Source: Thermodesulfobacteriota bacterium (GTDB lineage: Bacteria; Desulfobacterota; SM23-61). Taken from it: a stretch of 12,296 bases of DNA. The notes under the pieces are model-generated. The model was not told where the DNA came from. It ran no database searches and saw only the letters and a list, made by a program, of their open reading frames with translations. This document shows positions 1 to 8,019 of the stretch, in pieces. The position numbers and the translations under genes were made by a program. The number at the start of each line of letters is the position of its first letter. Position 1 is the stretch's first letter. Location: positions 1 to 12,296 of the forward strand of contig JASEHN010000042.1 in NCBI GenBank assembly GCA_030018715.1, in the 5' to 3' direction.

Positions 1-80
1 CCCCCTTTTGCAAAGGGGGAAAAGGCTGAATATTTTATCGAATTCCAACAAAAACCTCTCCTCCCTTTGCCAAAGGGAGG
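1..80. repeat. Pair of related palindromic hairpins in the spacer after mraY
   Basis: Two similar perfect hairpins lie downstream of the mraY stop. One at 1-19 has an 8-bp stem (CCCCCTTT, loop TGC). One at 60-80 has a 9-bp stem (CCTCCCTTT, loop GCC). They share the pattern C-rich, TTT, three-base loop, AAA, G-rich, so they look like the two ends or units of a small dispersed palindromic repeat. The spacer is at least 127 bp, which is long for a dcw cluster where mraY is normally close to the next gene. The stems lack a clear T-tract on the minus strand, so I do not call them a terminator. The rest of 81-127 shows nothing I can name. Confidence 0.6.
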
Positions 81-127
81 TCGGGAGGGATTTTGAAGGC
101 GGCCTTTTCAAAAGCTAAATTGTTACC

Positions 128-1204
128 TCATCTCAATTTCAACGTACTCAAAGCAATCAGAGCCAGGAAAATGGTTATGATCCAAAACCGGACGATGACT
201 TTAGGCTCGGCCCACCCTTTCAGCTCGAAATGATGATGCAGAGGAGCCATCCGGAAAATGCGCTTACGCCAGAGCTTATACGAAGCCACCTGGAAAATTA
301 CGGAAAGGGTTTCAATCACAAAGAGCCCGCCGACAATGGCTAAGAGTATCTCCTGTTTGGTAATAACCGCCACCACTCCCAGAGCCGCTCCCAGGGACAC
401 AGAGCCTGTATCCCCCATAAACATTTGAGCGGGATAGGTATTGTACCAGAGGAAGCCCATTGCCGCCCCGACCATGGCCCCGCAAAAAACAGCTAATTCT
501 CCGCTTCCGGAAACGTAGGGAATCTGAAGATAGCTGGCAATTTTCACGTGCCCGACCAAATACGCCAGAATCATGAATGTTCCGGCGGTGATCAAGACCG
601 GGCCAATGGCCAGCCCGTCCAGGCCGTCTGTCAGGTTCACGGCGTTGGAAGTTCCCACGATCACAAAAACCGCCAGAAAAACATAAAATACTCCCAGGTT
701 GGGCATAATTCCCTTGAAAAACGGCACACTGAATGTGCTCTTGAAAGTCGGGTAAAAATAGAGCATGAGGGCGGCTGCCGCCGCCACTGCTACCTGGTAA
801 AATATTTTTTCTTTTACGGTTAGGCCCTTGGAGTTCTGGCGAGTCAACTTGCGGTAATCATCGGCAAAGCCCACAACCCCGAATCCCGCAGTGACCAACA
901 AAACCACCCAGATGTAAAAATTGGTCAGATCCGCCCAGAGAAGAACAGAGAGGATGATGGAGGCAAGAATCAACGTCCCCCCCATGGTAGGCGTTCCCTC
1001 TTTTTCCAGGTGGGTGCTCGGTCCGTCCTGCCTGATAAATTGTTTCACCTGGAGCTGCTTTAGCCTGCGAATCACCCATGGGCCTAAGAAAAAGGAAATG
1101 ATCAGGGCCGTAAGGATGGCCAGAACCGCCCGGAAGGTAATGTACCGGAAGACGTTAAAGACAGAAAACTTGGGATACAGGGAGTAAAGTAAAAAATAGA
1201 GCAT
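128..1204 (-). CDS. mraY: MraY, phospho-N-acetylmuramoyl-pentapeptide transferase
   Basis: Integral membrane enzyme that transfers phospho-MurNAc-pentapeptide from UDP to undecaprenyl phosphate, giving lipid I on the inner face of the cytoplasmic membrane. The 358 residues match the usual family length (about 360) and resemble E. coli MraY along the whole protein. Visible motifs are the paired aspartates D115-D116 in DDYRK, the NAVNLTDGLDGLA stretch (187-199), the catalytic aspartate D265 in MGDTGS, and the HHH motif at 323-325 before ELKGW. About ten hydrophobic segments alternate with these loops. ATG start at 1204; the N-terminus aligns with known MraY, but no good Shine-Dalgarno lies nearby (a GGGGAGGG is more than 20 nt away), so coupling to murF, whose stop is 17 bp upstream, is likely. 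Last dcw gene in the window; murD would be expected next. Confidence 0.98.
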   Translation of the reverse strand: MLYFLLYSLYPKFSVFNVFRYITFRAVLAILTALIISFFLGPWVIRRLKQLQVKQFIRQDGPSTHLEKEGTPTMGGTLILASIILSVLLWADLTNFYIWVVLLVTAGFGVVGFADDYRKLTRQNSKGLTVKEKIFYQVAVAAAAALMLYFYPTFKSTFSVPFFKGIMPNLGVFYVFLAVFVIVGTSNAVNLTDGLDGLAIGPVLITAGTFMILAYLVGHVKIASYLQIPYVSGSGELAVFCGAMVGAAMGFLWYNTYPAQMFMGDTGSVSLGAALGVVAVITKQEILLAIVGGLFVIETLSVIFQVASYKLWRKRIFRMAPLHHHFELKGWAEPKVIVRFWIITIFLALIALSTLKLR

Positions 1205-1221
1205 AGTTGTGTTTTACGTTC

Positions 1222-2622
1222 TCACGCCCTCCCCAAGAAATTTTCCAGGCCCCTGATGACCCGCTCCATTTGCATTGCTCTGGAGCCTTTAACCAGGACC
1301 CAGTCTCCCTTTTCGATATTTTTTTCCAAACTTCTTAAAACCTCCTCATGACTGGATGCGGTATGCACCTTTTTTTCTTCGATTCCTGAAGCTAAGGCTC
1401 CCTTGGCCAGATGCGGGGCTTTTTCCCCCATAAAAAAAATGTGGGCGAACCCCATTTCCCCGATCTCTTTGCCAGCCTTTTCGTGTTCGGCCGGTGAAGC
1501 TGGCCCGAGTTCAAGCATATCCCCCATAACCAGAAGGCCCCGGTCTTTGCCCTTAATCTCGGCAAACGCCGAGAGCATGGCCAGGAGAGAATCAGGGTTG
1601 GCATTGTAAGAATCGTCCAGAACACGTACGTTTTGGCCGAGGCCCAAAATCTTCCCTCTTCCGGAAAAAGGTTGAAACCCTTCCAATCCGTCACTGATCT
1701 CCTTAAGCCCCATCCCCAGGGTTCCGGCCAGAGCCGCTGCGGCCAGAGCATTGTAAACACTGTGTCTCCCGAATGCGGCCAGCCGCACGGTACGTTTCTT
1801 CCCATCCATTCTCAGGGAAAAACTGGCCCCTTTCCCCTCTTCAAACCGGAGGTCTTCTGCCCGGATGTCTGCTTGCTTAAGTATTCCGAAAGTCTTCTTC
1901 CGGCACTGGGCCGGGGCCGCTAATTTCACCACTCGCGGGTCATCTACGTTGACGGCAATCCAATCTTCTTTCCGCACTCTTTCCCAAAGCTCCCCTTTGG
2001 CCCTGGCCACTCCTTCCAGGCTTCCCAGGAATTCCAGATGGGCGCGGCCTATGTTGATAATGGTGGAGACCTGCGGCTCGGCTATCTCTTTCAACCTGCG
2101 GATCTCGCCTGGCTCACTCATGCCCATCTCCAGGACAGCCATCTCATGTTCCGGAGTTAACCTCAAAAGCATCAAAGGGAGGCCGATCAAGTTATTTAAA
2201 TTCCCCTCGGTCTTCAGGACCTGGAAATTTCCCGAAAGGATGCCGGCAGTCATTTCTTTGGTCGTGGTCTTTCCATTACTGCCGGTAATGGCCACCACTT
2301 TCACCGGGTGGCGGCTGCGCCAGGCATGGGCCAGGTCGCCAAGGGCCTTGAGCACATTCCCGACTGCGATGGCAAATTTTTCCTGCTGATTATCTCCGGC
2401 GGCGCTCTGTTCCCGGCCGCGCTGCACCAGGGACCCGGCAGCTCCTTTGGCCAGGGCCAAGGCGATGAAGTCATGCCCGTCGAAGTTCCGGCCGGACAGA
2501 GGGATAAAAAGTTCCCCCCCGCGGACTTGTCGGGAATCGCTGCAAATACCAACGGCCTTTTGCAGAGGGGAGCCGAAAAGAAGCTCTCCTCCCGTTATCG
2601 TAAGAATCTCGCCCGCAGACAA
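1222..2622 (-). CDS. murF: MurF, UDP-MurNAc-tripeptide--D-alanyl-D-alanine ligase
   Basis: Cytoplasmic ATP-dependent ligase that adds D-Ala-D-Ala to UDP-MurNAc-tripeptide, the last soluble precursor step before MraY. It has 466 residues, close to family length. The order is an N-terminal substrate-binding domain (about 1-100, with SDSR 28-31), a central ATPase domain with P-loop GSNGKTTT (114-121), GNLNN (140-144), and RAKGEL (207-212) holding the lysine expected to be carbamylated (K209), then a C-terminal domain with DDSYNANPDS (336-345) and LVKGSR (443-448). The start is TTG at 2622. No ATG or GTG occurs between the in-frame murE stop and this codon, so the gene begins 12 bp after murE. 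The only strong purine stretch, GGGGGGAG, is 15 nt away inside the end of murE, so reinitiation after murE is likely. Confidence 0.97.
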   Translation of the reverse strand: MSAGEILTITGGELLFGSPLQKAVGICSDSRQVRGGELFIPLSGRNFDGHDFIALALAKGAAGSLVQRGREQSAAGDNQQEKFAIAVGNVLKALGDLAHAWRSRHPVKVVAITGSNGKTTTKEMTAGILSGNFQVLKTEGNLNNLIGLPLMLLRLTPEHEMAVLEMGMSEPGEIRRLKEIAEPQVSTIINIGRAHLEFLGSLEGVARAKGELWERVRKEDWIAVNVDDPRVVKLAAPAQCRKKTFGILKQADIRAEDLRFEEGKGASFSLRMDGKKRTVRLAAFGRHSVYNALAAAALAGTLGMGLKEISDGLEGFQPFSGRGKILGLGQNVRVLDDSYNANPDSLLAMLSAFAEIKGKDRGLLVMGDMLELGPASPAEHEKAGKEIGEMGFAHIFFMGEKAPHLAKGALASGIEEKKVHTASSHEEVLRSLEKNIEKGDWVLVKGSRAMQMERVIRGLENFLGRA

Positions 2623-2634
2623 ATTAACGATCTT

Positions 2635-4167
2635 TCACTCCCCCCTTAAGGCTAAGGCCTTCGCTGCTTCTTCGCGGTCGTCAAAATGGACCTTTTTCTC
2701 GCCCAGGATTTGATAATCCTCATGGCCCTTGCCGGCAATCAATACGATATCCCCAGGGCGGGCTGCTATTACGGCGGTCTGAATGGCCTCTTTCCTTTCC
2801 GGAATGACCATGTATCCTGCGGCCGCCGGCCGTTCCGCTGCCTTATTCCTGACCAAATCAGCGGTCCGGTATTTCCTCCGGTCTGTTTCCTCAATTCCCT
2901 TTTCGACCTCATTAATGATCTCCAAAGGATCTTCTGTGCGGGGATTGTCAGAGGTGAGAACAGCCAAATCACTCCCCAGAGCCGCCACTTTTCCCATTAC
3001 GGCCCTCTTGCCTCTGTCGCGGTCTCCGCCGCATCCGAAAACAACTATAAGCCTCCCGGACACGATTCTCCGCAAAGTTTCCAGGGCTCTTTCCAGCGCA
3101 TCCCCGGTATGGGCATAGTCAACAAACACCCGGATGCCCTTCCCCCCGGGCACACGTTCCATCCTTCCGGGAACCCGGCTGAGTTTCTCTATGCCTGCGG
3201 CAATCGCCTGGGGTGGAAGTCCCAGAACTTCGCCCACGCTCACGGCAGCCAGGATATTATAAAGATTATGCCTCCCGATCAAAGGAGAGCGGATATGTAA
3301 AACTCCCCTGGGTGTGCGCACGCTGGCCCGCAGGCCTTCGGCGCTTTCTTCTGTCCTTTCGGGCCAGACCTCGCCGTGCTTTTGCACCCCGTAGCGATAA
3401 AGCGTTCCGCAAGCCGTCCTTAAGAGTTCTTCTCCCCAGGAGTCGTCAATGTTGATTACCGCGAAATGCCGCTCCTTTCCGCTCTCGCCCAAACACTTAG
3501 TGAAAAGAAGTTGTTTGGCCCTAAAATAATTCTCCATCGACCCGTGATAGTCCAGGTGGTCCCGGGTGAGGTTGGTAAAAAGGGCCACGTCAAAGTCTAA
3601 GCCGCGGACGCGCTGCATATCCAAAGCATGGGAAGAAACTTCTAAGACGGCGTGGGTTACGCCAGCTTCCCGCATGGCCTGCAGATTTTTCTGCAGGTCC
3701 AGCGATTCCGGGGTGGTTGTAGGAGCGGGATAAAATTGCCCCTTATAACGGTAATTGACCGTGCCCATTACTCCAACACTTTTCTCTGCCTCCATAAGGA
3801 TCGACTCGATGAGATAAGAGGTTGTTGTTTTTCCGTTTGTTCCGGTTATTCCGATCAGGGTCATAGAAGAAGAAGGGTCCCCGTAAAAAGCCGCAGCCAG
3901 CCGCGCCAGAGCTTCGCGCACTTCCGGTACAACCACCTGGGTTACACCCGCACCATTCATTGGTTCACTTAGAAGGAGCGAACAGGCTCCCCGCGAGAGA
4001 GCCTCGGGAATGAAACGTTTCCCATCTTCCCGCAATCCGCGTATGGCTGCGAAAAGGAATCCCCTCTCAACGCTCCGGGAATGATATGCCAGTCCTTGGA
4101 CTTCCACGCCGGCGTCTCCACAAACTTTCTTAAGCGGCAAGCGGGCAATGAGGTCTTCCAACCTCAC
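2635..4167 (-). CDS. murE: MurE, UDP-MurNAc-L-Ala-D-Glu--meso-diaminopimelate ligase
   Basis: Cytoplasmic ligase adding the third stem-peptide residue to UDP-MurNAc-dipeptide. It has 510 residues. Motifs in order: P-loop GITGTNGKTTT (106-116), TTTPES (150-155), EVSSHAL (176-182), TNLTRDHLDYHG (198-209), RAKQLLF (216-222) with the lysine K218 expected to be carbamylated, GRHNLYN (298-304), GCGGDRDRGKR (378-388), and DNPR (407-410). DNPR is the known signature for meso-diaminopimelate rather than lysine. The usual YAHTPD is YAHTGD here (G355), a mild change. GTG start at 4167 is supported by AAGGAG 9 nt upstream. A 113-bp gap from ftsI contains a promoter, so murE may head a second transcription unit. 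The stop codon is in the same frame as murF. Confidence 0.98.
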   Translation of the reverse strand: MRLEDLIARLPLKKVCGDAGVEVQGLAYHSRSVERGFLFAAIRGLREDGKRFIPEALSRGACSLLLSEPMNGAGVTQVVVPEVREALARLAAAFYGDPSSSMTLIGITGTNGKTTTSYLIESILMEAEKSVGVMGTVNYRYKGQFYPAPTTTPESLDLQKNLQAMREAGVTHAVLEVSSHALDMQRVRGLDFDVALFTNLTRDHLDYHGSMENYFRAKQLLFTKCLGESGKERHFAVINIDDSWGEELLRTACGTLYRYGVQKHGEVWPERTEESAEGLRASVRTPRGVLHIRSPLIGRHNLYNILAAVSVGEVLGLPPQAIAAGIEKLSRVPGRMERVPGGKGIRVFVDYAHTGDALERALETLRRIVSGRLIVVFGCGGDRDRGKRAVMGKVAALGSDLAVLTSDNPRTEDPLEIINEVEKGIEETDRRKYRTADLVRNKAAERPAAAGYMVIPERKEAIQTAVIAARPGDIVLIAGKGHEDYQILGEKKVHFDDREEAAKALALRGE

Positions 4168-4176
4168 GATGGTTAT

Positions 4177-4182
4177 CTCCTT
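4177..4182 (-). promoter_or_regulatory. Ribosome binding site that fixes the murE GTG start
   Basis: AAGGAG on the minus strand lies 9 nt before the GTG at 4167. It is a full Shine-Dalgarno core and supports the non-ATG start. Confidence 0.85.
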
Positions 4183-4202
4183 CTGTTGGGATTAATATTT
4201 TT

Positions 4203-4231
4203 ATTATACTTCGATTTTTCAATAAGATCAA
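4203..4231 (-). promoter_or_regulatory. Predicted sigma70 promoter for murE-murF-mraY
   Basis: On the minus strand, TTGATC (4231-4226) is followed by a 17-nt spacer and a perfect TATAAT (4208-4203). The predicted transcription start near 4196 leaves a leader of about 28 nt to the murE GTG. It lies in the only sizeable gap inside this half of the dcw cluster, immediately after a terminator-like hairpin, which suggests that the murE side can be expressed independently of the mraZ promoter. Confidence 0.75.
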
Positions 4232-4261
4232 AAAACCAAGAATCAGCCCGGGACGCTGATT
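4230..4261 (-). terminator. Terminator-like hairpin after ftsI
   Basis: Minus strand: AATCAGC (4261-4255), 7-nt loop, GCTGATT (4247-4241), then CTTGG and six T (4235-4230). The 7-bp stem is perfect but only moderately GC-rich, and the T-run begins 5 nt after the stem, so termination is probably partial. The T-run overlaps the -35 box of the murE promoter. The ftsI stop lies about 20 bp upstream of the stem. Confidence 0.5.
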
Positions 4262-4280
4262 TCCGCCTTAAAGACAACTG

Positions 4281-6269
4281 TTAAATCGACGGCTGAAATT
4301 TGACCATTCCTTTCGTGTCGCCCTGAAGAATCTGACCCGGCGCCGGGGTTTGGGCCACTGCCCTTCCGCTTCCAACGAGCTTAAGATCCAATCCTAATCT
4401 CTGCGCGGTCTGAACAACCTGGCGGAGAGATTTCCCGGAAAAATCCGGCATGATCCCCGGCTCTTCTAAAACCTCTTCCGCCTTCGGCCGGGCCGGAGGG
4501 CCGGGGGCTCTGCCATCCGATTCGGTTAGATGGGTGGAAGTGTTGGGGCCCGGAGCGGCCTGGGCCAGGTAAGTAACCCCTTTCGGATAAACTCCCATGT
4601 AGGGCAAAACTTGTTCGCCGATTGCTTTAAAGGCCGGAGCGGCCACTACCCCCCCGTAACTAACTCCTTGGGGTTCATCAATGATCACCGAAATGACCAC
4701 CTGGGGGTTATCAGCCGGGATAAAACCAACAAAGGAACCGATCCGTTTGTCTGAATAACCGCGGCCGTTTATTAATGCTTTTTGCGCCGTGCCGGTTTTG
4801 CCGGCAGTCTCATAGCCGGAGAGGCACGCCGCTTTTCCGGTTCCTCCCTCCTGCGTAACCGTCTTTAAGATCGTAGCCGCAGTCCTGGCTGTCTCCGGAG
4901 AGATCACCCGTCTAATCACCTTGGGCCGGTTTTCCTTGAGAACGTTGCCCTGTCTATCGATTACCGTTTTGACAATGTAGGGCCGCATTATCACCCCCCC
5001 ATTGGCCACAGCTGAAAGCGCCGTGGTCAATTGCAGGGCCGTTAGGGAAATCCCCTGCCCAAAACTGATGTTGGCCAGTCCCACCTCTGACCAGTACTGG
5101 GGATGGGGAAGGAAACCGGGTACTTCCCCTGGAAGATCGATCCCGGTCTTGCTCCCTAAACCAAAATCCTTCAGGTAATGATAAAGTTTTCCCTTCCCTA
5201 ATTTTTTCCCCACTTTACTGGCTCCGATATTGCTCGACACCTTGATGATCTCCCCCAGGGAAAGCCATCCGTGCTTGTGTACATCGTTGATGATTTTCCC
5301 GCCGACAGCGAAACTTCCGTTTTCGCAAAAGAAAACCTCGCTTGGTCCGGCCATGCGATCTTCCAGAGCCGCAGCCAAAAGAAAGGCTTTCAAGGTGGAA
5401 CCAGGCTCGAAAGTATCCGTGATAGCGCGGTTTTTCCGCAGGTAGTCTGTATAGGAAGAAAAGCGGTTAGGGTCGAAAGAGGGCTGGACGGACATGGCCA
5501 GGATTTCCCCTGTCTTCGGGTTCATGACCACCACCATGCCCCCTTTGGCCGAACAGGCCTGGATGGCCTTTTTTAATTCCTTTTCGGCGATGTACTGGAT
5601 GTTTCTATCGATGGTCAGAATCACTTCGCAGCCTTCTTCCGACCGGCGAAAATCCGGGTTTTGCGCGGCTATGGCCCGGCCGCGGGCATCCTTAGAAATA
5701 ATAATAAAGCCGGGCTCCCCCCTGATGAATTCATCATACCCTAACTCCACGCCTTCGAGCCCCCGGGAATCCATCCCGGCAAAACCGATGACGTGGGCCC
5801 CAATTTCTCCCTGAGGATAGAATCGCTTGGCCTCCTTCAGAAAATCGACTCCCTGAATATCTAAGGCATCAATCGCTGCCCGCTGACCGGGGCTGATCCC
5901 TCTTTCCAGCCAGATAAAAGGTTTTTCTCCTTTTATCTTTTTCAGCAGGAATTCGGACTTTTTCCCCAAGATGGGTCCAATTTTTTGGGCGGCTTGCTCA
6001 AGGTTCTCTACTTTGGCCGGCTGGACGAAAACAGAATCCACTTCTACGCTGATAGCCATCTCTTCTTTTGTTCTATCGTAGAGAACGCCCCTTTTGGGCA
6101 CTAACGGGACAACTCGCTGATACTGCCGTTCAGCCAAAGTGGCAAGTTTATCGCTCCTAAGAACCTGGAGTTGATAGGCCCTTGCCAAGACAATTAGAAA
6201 AAGAAAAGAAAAAAGGCAGAGGAGGAGGGTTATGCGAAAGCGAAGCCATATATGCAGAGGAGGCTTCAT
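4281..6269 (-). CDS. ftsI: FtsI/PBP3-type septal transpeptidase with C-terminal PASTA domain
   Basis: Class B penicillin-binding protein that cross-links septal peptidoglycan in the periplasm as part of the divisome. It has 662 residues: short cytoplasmic N-terminus, one transmembrane helix (about 12-29), dimerisation/pedestal domain (about 55-220, with RGVLYDR 60-66), and transpeptidase domain with the acylated serine S291 in STLK (291-294), SSN (345-347), and KTGTAQ (491-496). A linker rich in Pro, Ala and Glu (about 570-603) leads to one PASTA domain (about 607-660). E. coli FtsI (588 residues) lacks PASTA; it is common in Gram-positive and deltaproteobacterial division PBPs. The ATG overlaps the ftsL stop (ATGA). 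No Shine-Dalgarno is visible, so translation is probably coupled to ftsL. Confidence 0.96.
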   Translation of the reverse strand: MKPPLHIWLRFRITLLLCLFSFLFLIVLARAYQLQVLRSDKLATLAERQYQRVVPLVPKRGVLYDRTKEEMAISVEVDSVFVQPAKVENLEQAAQKIGPILGKKSEFLLKKIKGEKPFIWLERGISPGQRAAIDALDIQGVDFLKEAKRFYPQGEIGAHVIGFAGMDSRGLEGVELGYDEFIRGEPGFIIISKDARGRAIAAQNPDFRRSEEGCEVILTIDRNIQYIAEKELKKAIQACSAKGGMVVVMNPKTGEILAMSVQPSFDPNRFSSYTDYLRKNRAITDTFEPGSTLKAFLLAAALEDRMAGPSEVFFCENGSFAVGGKIINDVHKHGWLSLGEIIKVSSNIGASKVGKKLGKGKLYHYLKDFGLGSKTGIDLPGEVPGFLPHPQYWSEVGLANISFGQGISLTALQLTTALSAVANGGVIMRPYIVKTVIDRQGNVLKENRPKVIRRVISPETARTAATILKTVTQEGGTGKAACLSGYETAGKTGTAQKALINGRGYSDKRIGSFVGFIPADNPQVVISVIIDEPQGVSYGGVVAAPAFKAIGEQVLPYMGVYPKGVTYLAQAAPGPNTSTHLTESDGRAPGPPARPKAEEVLEEPGIMPDFSGKSLRQVVQTAQRLGLDLKLVGSGRAVAQTPAPGQILQGDTKGMVKFQPSI

Positions 6270-6613
6270 CGCACTATAATCAACTGTTCCTTCTGGGGGT
6301 TCACGAATCCTAATTCTTTCAAAGCCATGCTTTCAATACGATCCGGGGATTTAAGCGCGGCCAATTCCAGGCGCAACCTTTTATTATCTTTGCGCAGGTC
6401 CTGACCTTCCTGGCTTTTCTGGGAGATTTCGTACCCGAGAGAGATTACCTGGTGGTGCGCCCAAACATAAAAAAGGGAGCATCCGATAAATACAATACCT
6501 ACAACCATAGCCACGAAGGCTAAGTTGCGGTTGACCCCTTTGGGCTGGGAGGCCGCTTCCGGCTCCCTCCTTATGCCGCTGACCGCAATCCGTTTATAGG
6601 CCGCTTCCGCCAT
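6266..6613 (-). CDS. ftsL: FtsL-like divisome protein
   Basis: Small bitopic membrane protein that forms the FtsQLB coiled-coil complex, scaffolding and activating the septal synthase. It has 115 residues: basic cytoplasmic tail (1-30), one transmembrane helix (about 31-51), a periplasmic heptad-like stretch (about 55-88, ISLGYEISQKSQEGQDLRKD onward), and a conserved-looking end (ALKELGFVNPQKEQLIIV). FtsL diverges strongly in sequence, so the call rests on size, topology and position between rsmH and ftsI. The ATG at 6613 has GGGAGG 4 nt upstream and lies inside the end of rsmH (20-bp overlap). Its TGA overlaps the ftsI ATG. Confidence 0.9.
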   Translation of the reverse strand: MAEAAYKRIAVSGIRREPEAASQPKGVNRNLAFVAMVVGIVFIGCSLFYVWAHHQVISLGYEISQKSQEGQDLRKDNKRLRLELAALKSPDRIESMALKELGFVNPQKEQLIIVR

Positions 6614-7544
6614 TTTGCCTCCCTTCGGTGTTCCAGGAAAGTTTTTCGACGGCTCTCAGCTTGGCGCTGCGAGCTTTGGGGTTGGCCGAAACCTCTGGCA
6701 AAGACGGGATCACGGGTTTCGGCGTCAGAATACAAAAGGAAGGGAAAGTCCCTTTTTCTTTTTTTCCCCACTTTCGGAAGTGGTTCTTTACGATCCGATC
6801 TTCCAGGGAGTGAAAAGAAATGATGACTAGCCGGCCTCCTGGGTTCAAAACACTTTCGCACCGGTCGAGAAAAGTTTGCAGGTTTTGCAGCTCCTCATTC
6901 ACCCGGATGCGCAAGGCCTGGAAAGTGCGGGTGGCCGGATGGATGCGCCCTTTGCCCCAGGGAACGGTTTTCTGGATCACCTCCACTAATTCCCCTGTGG
7001 TCCGCAAAGGCCTAACTTGACGCTGGCGTACGATCGCTTTGGCAATGCGCTTGGCCCATCGTTCTTCCCCGTACTGCCAGATGATTCCGCTTATCTCAGC
7101 AGCAGAAAGGCGCCGCAAAATATCCCGGGCGCTGACCTTGATTTCCCGGCTCATGCGCATATCCAGGGGGCCATCCCGGAGAAAACTGATTCCCCTCTCC
7201 CCATCCTCAAGTTGCTCTGTGGAAATCCCCAAGTCTAATAAAATGCCATCTACTGCCCCGACCGAAAGATCTTTCAGGACTGAAGTTAGGTCTTTAAAAT
7301 TTTTTTGCGCCAAATCGACCCTGCTCCCGAAAGGGGCCAGGTTCTCCCGGGTGCGCTTTATGGCTTCTTCATCCCAATCCAGTCCGATCAATCTTCCGGT
7401 TGGGCAGCTCTTTTCTAAGATTGCCCTGGCATGACCGCCGCTGCCTACAGTTCCGTCAACATAGACTTGGCCTGATCGACAATTTAAATATCCAAGGACT
7501 TCCTCTAAAAGCACCGGCCGATGTCGGGTTTCTTCCGCTTCCAT
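6594..7544 (-). CDS. rsmH: RsmH (MraW), 16S rRNA cytosine-1402 N4-methyltransferase
   Basis: SAM-dependent methyltransferase that modifies C1402 in the decoding site of 16S rRNA. It has 316 residues, the usual length. Motifs: HRPVLLEEV (8-16), the SAM-binding DGTVGSGGH (30-38), GLDWDEEA (54-61), ILLDLGIS (101-108), DMRM (128-131), HPATRTFQALRI (202-213), SFHSLEDR (243-250), and NPKARSAKLR (288-297). The family's common VSSPQLD reads ISTEQLED here (107-114), a small variation. The ATG at 7544 follows the mraZ TAA with no gap; upstream purines (GGGG, about 6 nt away) are modest, so coupling to mraZ is likely. The 3' end overlaps ftsL by 20 bp. Confidence 0.98.
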   Translation of the reverse strand: MEAEETRHRPVLLEEVLGYLNCRSGQVYVDGTVGSGGHARAILEKSCPTGRLIGLDWDEEAIKRTRENLAPFGSRVDLAQKNFKDLTSVLKDLSVGAVDGILLDLGISTEQLEDGERGISFLRDGPLDMRMSREIKVSARDILRRLSAAEISGIIWQYGEERWAKRIAKAIVRQRQVRPLRTTGELVEVIQKTVPWGKGRIHPATRTFQALRIRVNEELQNLQTFLDRCESVLNPGGRLVIISFHSLEDRIVKNHFRKWGKKEKGTFPSFCILTPKPVIPSLPEVSANPKARSAKLRAVEKLSWNTEGRQNGGSGL

Positions 7545-7988
7545 TTAAAGCCCCAGTTCAGCTAATCCTGCCCCCATTCCCTCGAAATCTTCCTCAGACC
7601 GTTTGATCTCCTCCAGCCAGCGTTCCATGCTCCAGATTTCAAATTTTTTTAACATCCCGGCAAAAACAACATTTCTATCCAACCCGGCATAACCCCTAAG
7701 CGTTGGGGGTATCAAAATTCGGCCTAATTTATCGATCGGACATTCCACAGCCCCGGAAATAAAAAATCGCTGAAAGGCTTTTACTTCTTTTTTCACCATG
7801 GAAAGAGCGCTCACCTTTTCCTCTAAAACTCTCCACTCCTCGTAAGCATAAGCCACTAAACACCGGTCAAAATTTGTCAGGATTAGCCGGTCATCATTTT
7901 TTTCCATAAGCAATTCACGGAATTTTGCCGGAATGGACACGCGCCCTTTGGAGTCTATGATATGCTCAAATCTTCCCCGAAACATCAT
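7545..7988 (-). CDS. mraZ: MraZ, AbrB-fold regulator of the dcw operon
   Basis: DNA-binding protein of the SpoVT/AbrB superfamily that represses its own operon in E. coli; MraZ forms ring oligomers and binds phased repeats in its promoter. Counting from the second of two consecutive ATG codons (7985) the protein has 146 residues and begins MFRG, the family's usual N-terminus. The two internal repeats show DSKGRVSIPAKFR (11-23) and DKLGRILIPPTLR (85-97). ATG codons at 7988 and 7985 are both possible; the upstream AAAGAGAAAA is a weak ribosome site. The frame stays open to an ATG at 8054, but that extension translates the inserted repeat element and is rejected. Matching operator boxes lie upstream at 8146-8172 and 8007-8013. 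Confidence 0.96.
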   Translation of the reverse strand: MMFRGRFEHIIDSKGRVSIPAKFRELLMEKNDDRLILTNFDRCLVAYAYEEWRVLEEKVSALSMVKKEVKAFQRFFISGAVECPIDKLGRILIPPTLRGYAGLDRNVVFAGMLKKFEIWSMERWLEEIKRSEEDFEGMGAGLAELGL

Positions 7989-8006
7989 TATATTTTCTCT
8001 TTTAAT

Positions 8007-8013
8007 CCACTTT
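8007..8013 (-). promoter_or_regulatory. Isolated fourth MraZ-type box
   Basis: Minus strand AAAGTGG, followed by ATT, so it has the same seven-base core as the three boxes at 8146-8172. It lies about 19 nt upstream of the mraZ start and is separated from the main array by the 121-bp palindromic element. A single seven-base match can occur by chance, so its link to the array rests on proximity and orientation. Confidence 0.5.
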
Positions 8014-8019
8014 GATGAT

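Noticed and set aside
1865..2389. 174-codon plus-strand frame opposite murF
   Set aside because: Antisense shadow of a clearly conserved gene; same reasoning applies to the long antisense frames over murE (2686-3300) and ftsI.
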